A stretch of 42,961 bases of DNA from Amycolatopsis kentuckyensis (GTDB taxonomy: Bacteria; Actinomycetota; Actinomycetes; Mycobacteriales; Pseudonocardiaceae): the NCBI RefSeq assembly GCF_002155975.1, contig NZ_MUMI01000018.1, positions 1 through 42,961 on the forward strand. The letters run 5' to 3'. This document shows positions 17,255-25,708 of the stretch, in pieces. Each line of letters begins with the position of its first letter. Within the stretch, counting starts at the first letter, position 1. The position numbers and the translations under genes were made by a program. The notes beneath the pieces were generated by a model. The model did not search any database, had not been told where the DNA came from, and worked only from the letters and a program-made list of their open reading frames with translations.

Positions 17255-18259
17255 GTGGGCCTGCAACTGCCACCTGAGCTGATCGAGGCGCTGTCCTGGA
17301 TCGGCTGCACCTGGCCGGAGGCCGACGAGACGAAGCTGTTCCACTGCGGTGAGTACTGGGGCACTTTCGCCGAACAGGCGGCCACGCACGCGGAGGCGGC
17401 GGCGAAAGCGGTGTCGGAAATGCTGGCGGAAAACCGGAGCCCCGGCCTTGATGCCTTCAAGGCGTATTGGGAGAAGCTGTCCGGCGAAGCCGGTTACCTC
17501 GTGGACTGCGGCATCGTGGCCGGTGCGGTGTCCATCGCGTTCTACTCCGCAGGTTCGCTCGTCCTGACCCTGAAGATCCTGGTGATCGCCCAGTTGGTGG
17601 CGTTCGCGGTGATCCTGGCAGCGGCCATCGCCGCCGCATTCTTCACCCTCGGTGCGTCTCTCGCAGCGGCCGCGGAGACCGCGGTCACGGTCAACAGGAC
17701 GATCGTGGCCCTGGTCAACACCACCGTCACCGCGATCCGTGAACTGGGCGCACCGCTCTCCGGCCTGGTGCGCGAGCACCTGAGCGAAGAGATCGACCGG
17801 CTGGAGGGGCGGCCCATCCACACCTCCGCGCAGGGGGTCGATGAGTTCGACACGCCTGCGGAGCGCGAGCAGGAACGGCAGGAGTACGAACGCCGCAAGG
17901 AAGAGCTCGCCAAGGATCCCGATCACGGAGGCACGGCTACGGCGGCGACGAGGCGAGAGGCGGAGGTCGCCCTCGGTCTGGAGAAGATGGGCGCGGTTGC
18001 CCCGCCGGTCGAACGCGGCAGTCCCGGCGCGGATTTCAAGGACGGCAGCGGCCAGGACTGGGATGTGAAAGGATTTCAAACGAGGTCCGGACGCGGCGGC
18101 TACACCAGAGCCGCCGCGGAGAAGTCGATCCAGCGCGAGATCGCCGCCGGGGAGCACGTCGCGCTCGATATCAGCAAGTTGTCCCAAGCCGACCGGGACG
18201 ACCTGAAGGAGCTCGTCGGGTCCCATCCGGAGTGGGCGGACAAGGTGGCGATCTACTGA
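17255..18259 (+). CDS. Type VII-associated polymorphic toxin-like protein with nuclease-like C-terminal domain
   Basis: The 334-residue protein has three parts. Residues 1-80 are helical with an EYWGTFAEQ segment like WXG100 proteins. Residues 85-150 are strongly hydrophobic (two to three helices). A charged linker (180-225) leads to a compact C-terminal domain (230-334) containing GADFKDGSGQDWDVKGF and ending HPEWADKVAIY. The Asp...Asp-x-Lys pattern suggests a restriction-fold (PD-(D/E)XK) toxin domain, as in contact-dependent inhibition effectors. The GTG directly follows the partner's stop; its own stop overlaps the next ATG. Toxicity is inferred, not shown. Confidence 0.65.
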   Translation: MGLQLPPELIEALSWIGCTWPEADETKLFHCGEYWGTFAEQAATHAEAAAKAVSEMLAENRSPGLDAFKAYWEKLSGEAGYLVDCGIVAGAVSIAFYSAGSLVLTLKILVIAQLVAFAVILAAAIAAAFFTLGASLAAAAETAVTVNRTIVALVNTTVTAIRELGAPLSGLVREHLSEEIDRLEGRPIHTSAQGVDEFDTPAEREQERQEYERRKEELAKDPDHGGTATAATRREAEVALGLEKMGAVAPPVERGSPGADFKDGSGQDWDVKGFQTRSGRGGYTRAAAEKSIQREIAAGEHVALDISKLSQADRDDLKELVGSHPEWADKVAIY

Positions 18260-18870
18260 TGGCACAAACGCTGGGGCAGGCTGAGTTCGATGCGCTGCTC
18301 GAAGACCACCGGCGGTGGAACGACAACGACGGCGGACGGCAGCTGGACCTGACCGGCCGCTCACTCACCCGGCTTCGGCTCGCCGGCCAGCGGGTGGACG
18401 GCGCCGTGCTGAACGAAGCCGACCTGTCCGGCTGCGACCTGACCGGCGTGGACTTCAGTCACACCGAGCTGATCGGCGCGAACCTGCGGCGCGCGAAGCT
18501 GACGGCGGCCGACCTGTACAAGGTCAACCTCACCGGCGCAGATCTCACGGGCGCCGACCTGACCGGTGCCCGGCTGCTCCGCGCCGACCTGACCGAAGCG
18601 GTGCTGGTCGGAGCCGTGCTCGACCGCGCCGACCTGACCAAGACGTACTTCTTCCGCACCGATCTTCGGGACGCGAAGCTGCGCGACGCCCGGTTGGACC
18701 GAGTCGGGTTCGACGCCGACCAGGTCGGTGGGTGGGACGCCGCGGGCGCGACGGGTACGGTCCTGGCCGGCAGCGCCGTCACCGGAACCGGCGGCCTGAC
18801 CGACGCGATCGACGCGCTGCGCGAGGCCGGGGCGCTGGTCCGGCCGTTCACCGGGAAGGTGACACCGTGA
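18259..18870 (+). CDS. Pentapeptide-repeat protein (candidate immunity or accessory protein)
   Basis: In this 203-residue protein, residues 30-150 are tandem A(D/N)LxX pentapeptides such as ADLTGADLTGARLLRADL, forming a right-handed quadrilateral beta helix. The C-terminal 50 residues are non-repetitive. The ATG overlaps the stop of the toxin-like gene, the position normally taken by an immunity gene. Pentapeptide-repeat proteins can mimic DNA, as in Qnr and MfpA, which would suit neutralising a nuclease. This is a hypothesis from position and fold only; an unrelated housekeeping role is possible. Confidence 0.85.
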   Translation: MAQTLGQAEFDALLEDHRRWNDNDGGRQLDLTGRSLTRLRLAGQRVDGAVLNEADLSGCDLTGVDFSHTELIGANLRRAKLTAADLYKVNLTGADLTGADLTGARLLRADLTEAVLVGAVLDRADLTKTYFFRTDLRDAKLRDARLDRVGFDADQVGGWDAAGATGTVLAGSAVTGTGGLTDAIDALREAGALVRPFTGKVTP

Positions 18871-19307
18871 CCGATCCGTGGCGAGCGTCCAAGGACGTCG
18901 TGCATCACATGCAAGACCAGCTCGATCAGCTCCGGGCCGGTGGCGGGCCGGCGGCAGGTGCCACTTCGCCCGAGCCGTCGATCGGCACGGGGGAGGCGAT
19001 GGACGGCAAGGTTCGCGTCGAGATCACCGGGGGACGGGTGAGCGCGGTGCATCTCGACCCCGCGGCGCTGCGTATCCCGGCCGGTGAACTTGCGACCGTG
19101 GTCATGGAAGCGACCAACGCGGCACTGGATGCCATGCGAGCCGCGATGACGGCTTCGGTGCCGAGCCCGGCGTCGCTGGATCAGATGACTCGCACACTGA
19201 ACGAGATTTCCTCGGACTCGTTCCGTGCCCTCGACAAGGCCACTGAAGGCATCCGGCAGTCCATGAACGCCGTCCAGCGCATCTCGGAGCAGCACCGGAA
19301 GCGCTAG
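18867..19307 (+). CDS. YbaB/EbfC-like protein in type VII locus
   Basis: The 146-residue protein has a central domain like YbaB/EbfC nucleoid-associated proteins: GKVRVEITGGRVSAVHLDP followed by a helix around residues 72-95. It has longer helical termini than the 100-residue housekeeping YbaB. Such variants occur commonly in actinobacterial ESX effector loci, where their role is unknown. GTG 18867 overlaps the pentapeptide gene's stop, making it the fourth gene of the unit. Confidence 0.75.
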   Translation: MTDPWRASKDVVHHMQDQLDQLRAGGGPAAGATSPEPSIGTGEAMDGKVRVEITGGRVSAVHLDPAALRIPAGELATVVMEATNAALDAMRAAMTASVPSPASLDQMTRTLNEISSDSFRALDKATEGIRQSMNAVQRISEQHRKR

Positions 19308-19387
19308 GTGTTGTGCCCGGTGAGGTTGCTGACGCGGGTGATGCGGCTGAGGGCCGCCGCCTCGGCTTTGCTCAGCGCGGCCGCAAG

Positions 19388-19969
19388 TCAGGCGTAGCCG
19401 CGTTTGAGCAGCATGCCGGCGGCCTTGTCGAACTCGGCGTCCGTCGGGATGGCGAAGTCCAGCGCGTTGGCGTAGCGGGTGACGATGTTGAACACGGCCG
19501 CGACCGCGGTCGCGTCTTCGAGCTGTTGCCGGGTGACCCCCTCGGCTAGCGCCGCCCGGACTTGCTCGCCCTCCAGCTCGTCCGGGCGCAAGGTCATGAC
19601 TTCCAGAACAGCCAGCGTGGCGCGCAGGGCCTCCGGGATCGGCGCGGTGTGGTAGTCGGCGAGGGCCGCGTCGGCCACTGCCTTGTCCATCCCGTGCACG
19701 GCGATGGCGCGGTGCGCCCCGACGCAGAAGGGACACGAGTTCCACTTCGCGACCATCGCGGCCATCAGTTCCCGCTCGGCGACGGACCATTCGCTCGGTC
19801 CGCGCATCGCAGCTTGCGTCCACGCGCCGAGCGCGGTGCCGACGAATCCCTTGTGGTAGAAGGCAACCCGGGCCGCGTCCGGGAGACGCGCGCCGAGTGC
19901 GAGGGAGATGACCCGGATCAGCAGTCTGGTGCGGAGACCGTCGCCGCGTTCGATTTCAGGCAGGCGCAT
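19388..19969 (-). CDS. AhpD-like carboxymuconolactone decarboxylase family protein
   Basis: The 193-residue helical protein has the redox motif CPFCVGAHRA at about residues 78-87, matching the AhpD-type CxxC plus downstream His. Family members are peroxidase/disulfide reductases or gamma-carboxymuconolactone decarboxylases; the CxxC favours a redox role. It overlaps by 14 bases the upstream gene on the same strand and belongs to the run below the ECF sigma factor. It may handle peroxide stress (inference). Confidence 0.88.
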   Translation of the reverse strand: MRLPEIERGDGLRTRLLIRVISLALGARLPDAARVAFYHKGFVGTALGAWTQAAMRGPSEWSVAERELMAAMVAKWNSCPFCVGAHRAIAVHGMDKAVADAALADYHTAPIPEALRATLAVLEVMTLRPDELEGEQVRAALAEGVTRQQLEDATAVAAVFNIVTRYANALDFAIPTDAEFDKAAGMLLKRGYA

Positions 19970-20291
19970 CTGTTGCCTCCGCGATCACTCGGGCGGCGGT
20001 GTCCCACCGGGCCAGGCCCGCGCCGATGCAGGCGGACATGACGATCTCGAACGCGGCTTTGTCGTTGCCGGCCGCCTGCCGGACGGCGTCGACCTCGGCA
20101 TCGGTCACCCGGTAGGAGGCTTCGCCGATCTGCCGGGCCAGGTCGTCGTACGGTGCGGCAACAGGCGGCCCGCCCGCCGCGCGGGCCGCTACCGTGGTCC
20201 GCAGCGCCGCCTCGGTGATTCCGGTGTTGCCGGCCATCGCCGCGCGCAACGCGTCCGCGTGATGGCGGTGCGAGTCGGTGCCTGTGCTCAT
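19956..20291 (-). CDS. Hypothetical small helical protein, partner of the AhpD-like gene
   Basis: This is a 111-residue helical protein without clear catalytic residues. The segment VTDAEVDAVRQAAGNDKAAF and the following MSACIGAGLARWDTA resemble helices of carboxymuconolactone-decarboxylase-like proteins, but the CxxC motif is absent. Its ATG overlaps the stop of the SRPBCC remnant and its end overlaps the AhpD-like start. It is therefore co-translated and probably works with that protein. No specific function can be assigned. Confidence 0.65.
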   Translation of the reverse strand: MSTGTDSHRHHADALRAAMAGNTGITEAALRTTVAARAAGGPPVAAPYDDLARQIGEASYRVTDAEVDAVRQAAGNDKAAFEIVMSACIGAGLARWDTAARVIAEATDAPA

Positions 20292-20539
20292 GTGGCCTCT
20301 CCGCTGCGGTCGGGTCCGGTGTGGACGGTATCCGCTTCAGCCCCCGGCGGCATCCCGTTGGGTCGCGGCGCGGAGCCGGGGGGCGGACTCCAGCTGCAAG
20401 CGCGGGCTGATGTCCCAGCTGAGGGGCCAGCCGCTACCTCGTCGAACCGCTCGGTGAACACGCGGAAGGCGTTCTCCCGGGAGACATCGACGACGATGTC
20501 GGCCTGCAACGCTGTCGCGGCTGGTGACGTGCTGCTCAT
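20288..20539 (-). pseudogene. Truncated SRPBCC (AHSA1-like) protein
   Basis: The first 35 codons encode a standard SRPBCC beginning (ADIVVDVSRENAFRVFTERF). The following 48 codons look unlike any such protein, being Pro-, Ser- and Gly-rich. Another frame of the same DNA reads WPLSWDISPRLQLES, closer to the family. Intact members are about 150 residues; this is 83. An internal deletion or frameshift is likely. The shortened frame still ends in an ATGA overlap with the next gene, so translation through it may be kept for coupling. Confidence 0.55.
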
Positions 20540-20545
20540 CGGCGG

Positions 20546-20580
20546 TCCTTTCGGTGAGTCGTCGGCTGACTCACCAAAGG
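20546..20580 (-). promoter_or_regulatory. Hairpin/palindrome upstream of the SRPBCC remnant that can hide its ribosome-binding site
   Basis: The arms GGTGAGTC (20553-20560) and GACTCACC (20568-20575) pair perfectly around a 7-base loop. CCTTT (20546-20550) and AAAGG (20576-20580) extend the stem with one bulge. On the minus strand the 3' arm contains the AAAGG(A) that serves as SD for the ATG at 20539. It also lies 34 bases after the sigma-factor stop. It could be an attenuator, a terminator, or a protein operator. Confidence 0.5.
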
Positions 20581-20613
20581 ACGAACGGCTGGCCGGCTTC
20601 TCGACAGCTCATC

Positions 20614-21841
20614 TCATCGAGTTTCCGGATTTTCGAGGGCGCGGAGGCGGCTGGCGAGGAAACGCTGGTCGGCGGGGTTGGCGGCGAGGTCGTGAGCGCG
20701 CCGGTACGCGACAACCGCGTCGTCGGTGTGGCCGAGGCGGCGCAGGAGGTCGGCGCGGGCGGCGTGCAGCAGGTGGTAGCCGTCGAGGCCCTCGATCCGG
20801 TCGATCAACGCGCCCCTCGCCCGGGGTGGTGGCCATGGCGACCGCCACGGCGTGGTTGAGCGCGACCACCGGCGACGGCGTCACCGCGAGCAGCTGCTCG
20901 TACAGCGCGGCGATCGCGGGCCAGTTCGTCTCCTCGGCCGTCGGCGCCTGGGCGTGCAGGACCGCGATGGTCGCCTGCAGCAGATACGGCCCGGGCGTCC
21001 CGAACCGCAGGGCCCGGTCCAGGAGGCCGACGGCTTCGGCGATCTCGGCGCGGTCCCAGCGGGACCGGTCCTGGTCTTCGAGCAAGACCAGGTCGCCGGT
21101 CGATGCATATCGGGCGGCCGAGCGTGAGTGGTGGACCAGCAGCAGCGCGACCAGGGCGAGGGCTTCCGGTTCGTCGGGCATGAGGGTGGCGACGAGCTTG
21201 GCGAGGCGGATCGCCTCCTGCTGCAGCTCGCGGTACTCCGGCTGGTCGCCGCCGGCGGTGTAGCCGCGGGTGAAGATCAGGTAGATCACCGCCAGGACGC
21301 CGGAGAGCCGCTCGGGCAGGAGGTGGTCGGCGGGGACGTCGAGACTGATGCCCGCGTCGCGGATCTTGCGCTTGGCGCGGACGAGCCGTTGCGCCAGGGC
21401 CGGCTCGGCGATGAGGAAGGTGCGGGCGATCTGCCCGGCGGTCAGGCCGGCCACGGCCTGCAGTGTGAGGGCGACGCGCGCGTCCTCGGCCAAGGCGGGG
21501 TGGCAGCAGGTGAAGAGGAGGCTGAGGCGCTCGTCGCCGACGCTGAGCAGGCGCTCTTCGTCGAAGTTCATGGTCGCCGCCTCCGGCTGGTGTCCGAGCT
21601 GGGCGAGCTTGTCCCGGCCGGTGCGGGCACGCCGGAGCCGGTCGATCGCGCTGTTGCGGGCCGCGGTCAGAAGCCAGGCCACCGGGTCGTCGGGTGGCCG
21701 GTCGTCCCAGGTGCGCAGGGCGAGCGTGCACGCGTCCTGGAGGGCGTCTTCGGCGAGTTCGAAGTCGCTCAGCGCGCGGACCAGGGCGGCGAGCATCTTG
21801 GTGCGGTGCTCGCGGAAGACCTCCGACAGGACGGCCGTCAT
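20614..21841 (-). pseudogene. ECF42-type RNA polymerase sigma factor, with apparent frameshift near the C-terminus
   Basis: The frame from ATG 21841 encodes sigma-70 regions 2 and 4 ([32 protein letters not shown]) and a long TPR-like C-terminal extension. This is the build of ECF42 sigma factors, whose gene normally sits next to a DGPF protein, as here. Near 20815-20822 a GGGG run shifts the frame. Removing one G joins the first frame to [20 protein letters not shown]..., which ends in the family-typical [12 protein letters not shown] at 20614. As given, the conserved tail is replaced by Arg/Pro-rich nonsense to 20609. It could be a true mutation or a base-calling error. Confidence 0.8.
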
Positions 21842-22212
21842 GCGCCCGTCGACGGGCGGTGGTCGAGGTCCGGAACCCCGGCGATCGGCCGGACCTCGAT
21901 CGTGCCGTCGGTGGCCATCGGGCAGAGCGCGGCCAGCTCGAGGGCTTCGTCGAGGGTGCGGCAGTCGAGGACGTAGGTGCCGCCGAGGTGCTCGTGGGTC
22001 TCGGGGAACGGGCCGTCGGTGATCAGCGTCTTGCCGTCGCGGACGCTGACGGTCGTGGCGGTGTGCTCGCCCTGGAGCGGGTGGCCGGAGACGAACGCGC
22101 CGCGTCGGCGGCATTCCTCGGCGAAGGCGTTGACCCGGGCCAGCGCCTCGGGGAAGGCCGGGTCGCCGGGCTCGGGGCGGTTGCAGTTGTAGATCAGCAG
22201 CATGTACTGCAC
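21838..22212 (-). CDS. DGPF/YCII-family protein, ECF42 partner
   Basis: This is a 124-residue protein with the ferredoxin-like YCII fold. It carries the signature [14 protein letters not shown] at about residue 73, the DGPF motif that names the partners of ECF42 sigma factors. GTG 22212 has GGAGG five to six bases upstream. The stop overlaps the sigma-factor ATG (ATGA). In studied streptomycetes ECF42 controls DGPF genes; how the DGPF protein feeds back is not known. Confidence 0.9.
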   Translation of the reverse strand: MQYMLLIYNCNRPEPGDPAFPEALARVNAFAEECRRRGAFVSGHPLQGEHTATTVSVRDGKTLITDGPFPETHEHLGGTYVLDCRTLDEALELAALCPMATDGTIEVRPIAGVPDLDHRPSTGA

Positions 22213-22329
22213 GTGTCCTCCAGGTCGGCGACTCCGGTGCGGTGAAGAGGATGACGTATCCACGGGCTCAGCCGCCGCCCTTTCCTGAGCACCGGTGATC
22301 GGTCACGTCAGTCGTGACACGAGCCTGCC

Positions 22330-23172
22330 CTACGCGGGCGTGCTGGGTTCGGTGTGCTGGGCAGCGGCGTAGTGCGCGGTGCCGATCGCCCCGGCGATGG
22401 CGAGGACGAAGCCCGCGGCGGCCGCGGTGGTGAAGCCGTTGCGGACGCGGTCGTCCAGGACCACCAGGCCGATGAGCGAGGACACCGCGGTGTTGGTGGT
22501 GAACATGATGGCGGTGACCGCGGTCGGCCGGCCGCGTTGCAGGGCCATCGCGAACGCCGCCGCCGCGACCAGCCCGTTGGCGATCATCGCCCACAACGCC
22601 GGCTCCGCGACGAGGTGCCAGACCGGCCCGGACGCGTCGAGCGTCCGGGCCGAGATCCCGACGGTGCTGAACCCCAGCCCGGCGCAGAACCCGAGCACGA
22701 CCGGCGCCCAGCGGCCGTCCCGGCGCTGAGCGGTGAACGCGATCACGGCGATCACCGCCGCCGCGCCCACCAGCAGCAGCTTCCACCCGGGCGGTAACAG
22801 GCGCGCCGGGCCCGGATCCGCGGACAGGCCGAGCAGGACCAAGCCGGTCGCCCCGACCCCGAGCGCGGCCCACCCGGCACCGGCCAGCCGGACACCGAGG
22901 ATCGCCGAGATCGTCGCGGTCACGCCGACGCTGAACGCGAGCACCGACTGGACCAGGAACAACGGCAGGCGGTGCAGCGCCGCCGCGGCGAAGACGAACC
23001 CGAGCAGGTCCACGCCCAGGCCGAGGAAGTAGAGCGGCTGCCGGCGCAGCGCGACCAGGTCCTGCGGCGAGCCGCCGAAGGCACCGGCCCGCCGGACCCC
23101 GGCCGACTCCAGGATGGAACCACTACCCGAAGCGACCGCGGCCAGCACGGCGAGGACATATCCGAGGATCAC
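22330..23172 (-). CDS. DMT/EamA-like membrane transporter
   Basis: The 280-residue protein has about nine to ten membrane helices in two similar halves and short loops, as in drug/metabolite (EamA-like) permeases. It starts with GTG 23172 (VILGYVLAVLAAVASG); no strong SD is visible, so a start a few codons further up is possible. It is divergent from the SIMPL gene. Substrate unknown. A short GTCACG/CGTGAC hairpin at 22302-22318 lies just beyond its stop. Confidence 0.82.
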   Translation of the reverse strand: MILGYVLAVLAAVASGSGSILESAGVRRAGAFGGSPQDLVALRRQPLYFLGLGVDLLGFVFAAAALHRLPLFLVQSVLAFSVGVTATISAILGVRLAGAGWAALGVGATGLVLLGLSADPGPARLLPPGWKLLLVGAAAVIAVIAFTAQRRDGRWAPVVLGFCAGLGFSTVGISARTLDASGPVWHLVAEPALWAMIANGLVAAAAFAMALQRGRPTAVTAIMFTTNTAVSSLIGLVVLDDRVRNGFTTAAAAGFVLAIAGAIGTAHYAAAQHTEPSTPA

Positions 23173-23279
23173 GGCCCCGAGTCTGTCAGCCCGGTGACGG
23201 CACACCGCCGTTCACCCGCCGAGCGCCGGCTCGGCTGGGCGAGGTCGACCCGCTCTGGCTCGTGGTTGACTTGGGTCCC

Positions 23280-23912
23280 ATGCAGATGATCGAACGTCCG
23301 TGGGGCGTGACGGTGCACGGTGCCGCGAGCGTCAAGGCGGCCCCGGACCTGGTGCGGGCGCGGTTCAAGGTCGTGTGCCTGGAGCAGAAGCCGTCGGACG
23401 CCTTCGAGGCCGCCGGGCTGGCCGTGCACGAGATCCGCTCGACGCTCCGGCGACACGATGTCCCGGACGCCGGGGTCGAGAGCTCGCGGATCGAGCTCGG
23501 CGGCAAGTGGGAGTACGGCCAGCAGCGGAAGTTCCTGGGCTACGAGAGTTCGGCCTCGTTCGTCGTGGAGTCGGCGGCGCTGGACGATCTGCCGTCGTTG
23601 CTGACCGACCTGGTCTCCGCCGGCGCGAACGAGATCGAAGGCGTCGACTTCGACGTCCGGGACAAACCGGCGCTCCGTGCCCGGGCCCGGCGCGAGGCGG
23701 TCGCGGCGGCCAGGGCGAAGGCCGAGCTCTACGCCGAGGCGGCCGGTGTCCGGCTGGGCGCGGTGGTGCACATCGATGACGTCAACCCGGACGAGCGGCC
23801 GCAGTACCGCGGGCACGGGGCCGGGGACGCCGCCACGGCGGAAGACCTGGCGCCGGGGCACGTGGTCGTGTCGGCGGCTGTGGTGCTCGGGTTCGGCATC
23901 GTGCCCGCGTAA
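23280..23912 (+). CDS. SIMPL domain-containing protein
   Basis: The 210-residue protein has the BMFP/SIMPL arrangement: VTVHGAASVKAAPDLVRARF at the N-terminus, a central KFLGYESSASFVVE strand, and a helical ARRAREAVAAARAKAELYAEAAG-like segment near residue 145. No signal peptide is visible, unlike many SIMPL proteins, so it is probably cytoplasmic. ATG 23280 is chosen; a GTG at 23262 is in frame. Function is not established for the family. Confidence 0.82.
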   Translation: MQMIERPWGVTVHGAASVKAAPDLVRARFKVVCLEQKPSDAFEAAGLAVHEIRSTLRRHDVPDAGVESSRIELGGKWEYGQQRKFLGYESSASFVVESAALDDLPSLLTDLVSAGANEIEGVDFDVRDKPALRARARREAVAAARAKAELYAEAAGVRLGAVVHIDDVNPDERPQYRGHGAGDAATAEDLAPGHVVVSAAVVLGFGIVPA

Positions 23913-24089
23913 GAAAGACTCGCAGGAACTGAGGCGTGGTCACCGCGCCGATGACCCGCCTCGGCGGCTGACCAACCGGACCCGATGGGGGAACGGGTAG
24001 TGGAATCACGGCGTCCCACGCGCGGTGTGCTGTTACATTGCTGGTGGGATGTGTCACTCGCGGAGGGTGGCCGACGGGGAGGAAATCCG

Positions 24090-24398
24090 GTGGGCTTCGA
24101 AGTCGACGTCGCGGACATCAGCAATGCGGCAGCCAAGCTCGGCGAGGGGAAGCCGCCGACGCTTTCCGCGGGAGGGTCGCCGAACGTCGGGAGCACGGCC
24201 CGGGCCGGCGGCTTCGCCGGTGACTACGACGTCTGGCTGGCGACCCGGAAGGACGACCTGGACGCCGCCCAGCAACAGGTCGAGAGCCTCGTCGAAAGCA
24301 TCCGAACCGCCGTGAAGAGCTACCACGGCGCCGATTCCGAAGCCCGTGACGCCTTCCTGAAGACCCTGGACAGCAGCTTCGAACGGATCGACCGGTGA
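24090..24398 (+). CDS. Small helical type VII-associated protein
   Basis: This is a 102-residue helical protein. GTG 24090 is preceded by GGGAGGA at good spacing; longer frames upstream look non-coding. It has a Gly/Ser-rich turn (about residues 28-48) between helices, then a long helix with RKDDLDAAQQQVESLVESIR. The last codons overlap the GTG of the following effector-like gene. Size, helix content and position resemble the ESX/WXG100 partner or chaperone of that effector, but there is no clear WxG motif. Confidence 0.65.
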   Translation: MGFEVDVADISNAAAKLGEGKPPTLSAGGSPNVGSTARAGGFAGDYDVWLATRKDDLDAAQQQVESLVESIRTAVKSYHGADSEARDAFLKTLDSSFERIDR

Positions 24399-25705
24399 GC
24401 GTTTTCGACAAGATCTTCGCGCTCGCCGACCAGGTGGAGAAGGGCAGCACCACCGAGCTGGACGACCGCGCCCGGGCCTGCCGGGCCACCAAGGAAATGC
24501 TCGAGGACACCAAGGCGCTGCTGGAGAACGTGCGCGTCCAGCTGAGCGAGGGCTGGCACGGCGGAGCCGGCGAAGCGGCGCTGAACTCGCTGAACGCGTT
24601 CAAGAAGAACCGCGACGACCAGGCCCAGGACCTCGAGGAGTCGGCCAAGTCGTTCGAGGCGATCCGCGACGCGCTCGCGAAGGCCCAGCAGGACGCCCGG
24701 AGCAAGCGCGCGGACGCCCAGGCGCTCCAGAAGAAGCTCGACCACGAATGGCACGGCTTCGGGATCCGCCCGGTCGACCTCGCCGCCACCTGGGCGAGGG
24801 ACAAGGTCCTCAAGGCCGAGGCCCTGGTCCTGCTGGCCGACCTGGAGCGCGTGACCACCACCTACGACGCGATCCTGCTCATCGAGGGCCAGAAGCTCCG
24901 GTTCAAGACGGGCCAGGTGTGGGAGCTCGCAGGCTCCGAGAAGCGGAACTACGCCGAGATCGTCGCGATCATGCTCCGCGAGCTGCCCGGCCTCGCCGCG
25001 CTGGTGGCGAAGAACCCGGAGCTGCGGGACGCCCTCATCCACGGCGAGTGGGACAGGCTCATGCAGAACCCCGAGGTCGCGCAGAAGATCTACGACTACC
25101 TCGGCTTCAAGTACAACGCGGAAGGCGACTTCTACACCACCGGCGAGCATTCGGCGCAGAGCTACTTCGGGTGGCGCGACCTCTTCGACAAGCTCGGGCC
25201 GTACCTCGGGATGGAGCTCGACGACACCGGCGCCGACGGCGACAACATGGAGTTCACCGACCCCAAGACGGGGAAGACGTACCGGCTGGAGCTGTGGAAG
25301 GGCAGCTACGGCAACCACGGCGCGTTCGGTGGCGAGGTCGGGTTCTACAGCAGTGAAACGCCGAACACCAACGGGCACTTCGACGCCGTCCGGGGTGACG
25401 ACCAGATCAAGGTGACCCAGACGATCTACAACAAGGGAACCGGCGAGGTCTACTTCACCAACGACGGCCAGGGCGCGGACGGCACCGACAAGAAGCACTT
25501 CTGGAACCTGGCGATCCGCACCGAACCCGGCATCGAACGCGGCGACCTCGGCCAGCGCGCCACGATCGAGGTGCGGGACACCGACATGCGCGACCGGATG
25601 TACGACGAGATGGCGCGGTGGGCCGCCGCGCACCCCGAACAGCACCTGACCGTGACGAAGGGTTCGGACCACCCGCCCACGCTCAGCTACGACTGGCAGA
25701 AGTGA
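24395..25705 (+). CDS. Type VII effector-like protein with C-terminal DUF4474-like domain
   Basis: This is a 436-residue protein. The first 130 residues are helical and coiled-coil-like, with an EGWHGGAGEAALNSL turn of WXG100 type. Residues 230-345 match the DUF4474 pattern: YFGWRDLFDKLGPYLGMEL, then TYRLELWKGSYG and GGEVGFYSSE. The tail contains a short WxxAIRT segment and ends SYDWQK. DUF4474 has no proven function. The GTG overlaps the stop of the small helical gene upstream, so the two form a pair. No obvious immunity gene follows: the next gene is on the other strand, four bases away. Confidence 0.7.
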   Translation: MSVFDKIFALADQVEKGSTTELDDRARACRATKEMLEDTKALLENVRVQLSEGWHGGAGEAALNSLNAFKKNRDDQAQDLEESAKSFEAIRDALAKAQQDARSKRADAQALQKKLDHEWHGFGIRPVDLAATWARDKVLKAEALVLLADLERVTTTYDAILLIEGQKLRFKTGQVWELAGSEKRNYAEIVAIMLRELPGLAALVAKNPELRDALIHGEWDRLMQNPEVAQKIYDYLGFKYNAEGDFYTTGEHSAQSYFGWRDLFDKLGPYLGMELDDTGADGDNMEFTDPKTGKTYRLELWKGSYGNHGAFGGEVGFYSSETPNTNGHFDAVRGDDQIKVTQTIYNKGTGEVYFTNDGQGADGTDKKHFWNLAIRTEPGIERGDLGQRATIEVRDTDMRDRMYDEMARWAAAHPEQHLTVTKGSDHPPTLSYDWQK

Positions 25706-25708
25706 CCC

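Noticed and set aside
19304..19387. Short minus-strand frame after the AhpD-like stop, reading KAEAAALSRITRVSNLTG
   Set aside because: It continues in frame after a stop with no start codon; it may be the remnant of a regulator tail, but there is too little to support it.
22302..22318. GTCACG/CGTGAC mini-hairpin after the DMT gene
   Set aside because: Only 6 bp of stem and no T-run; it was not listed as a separate terminator.
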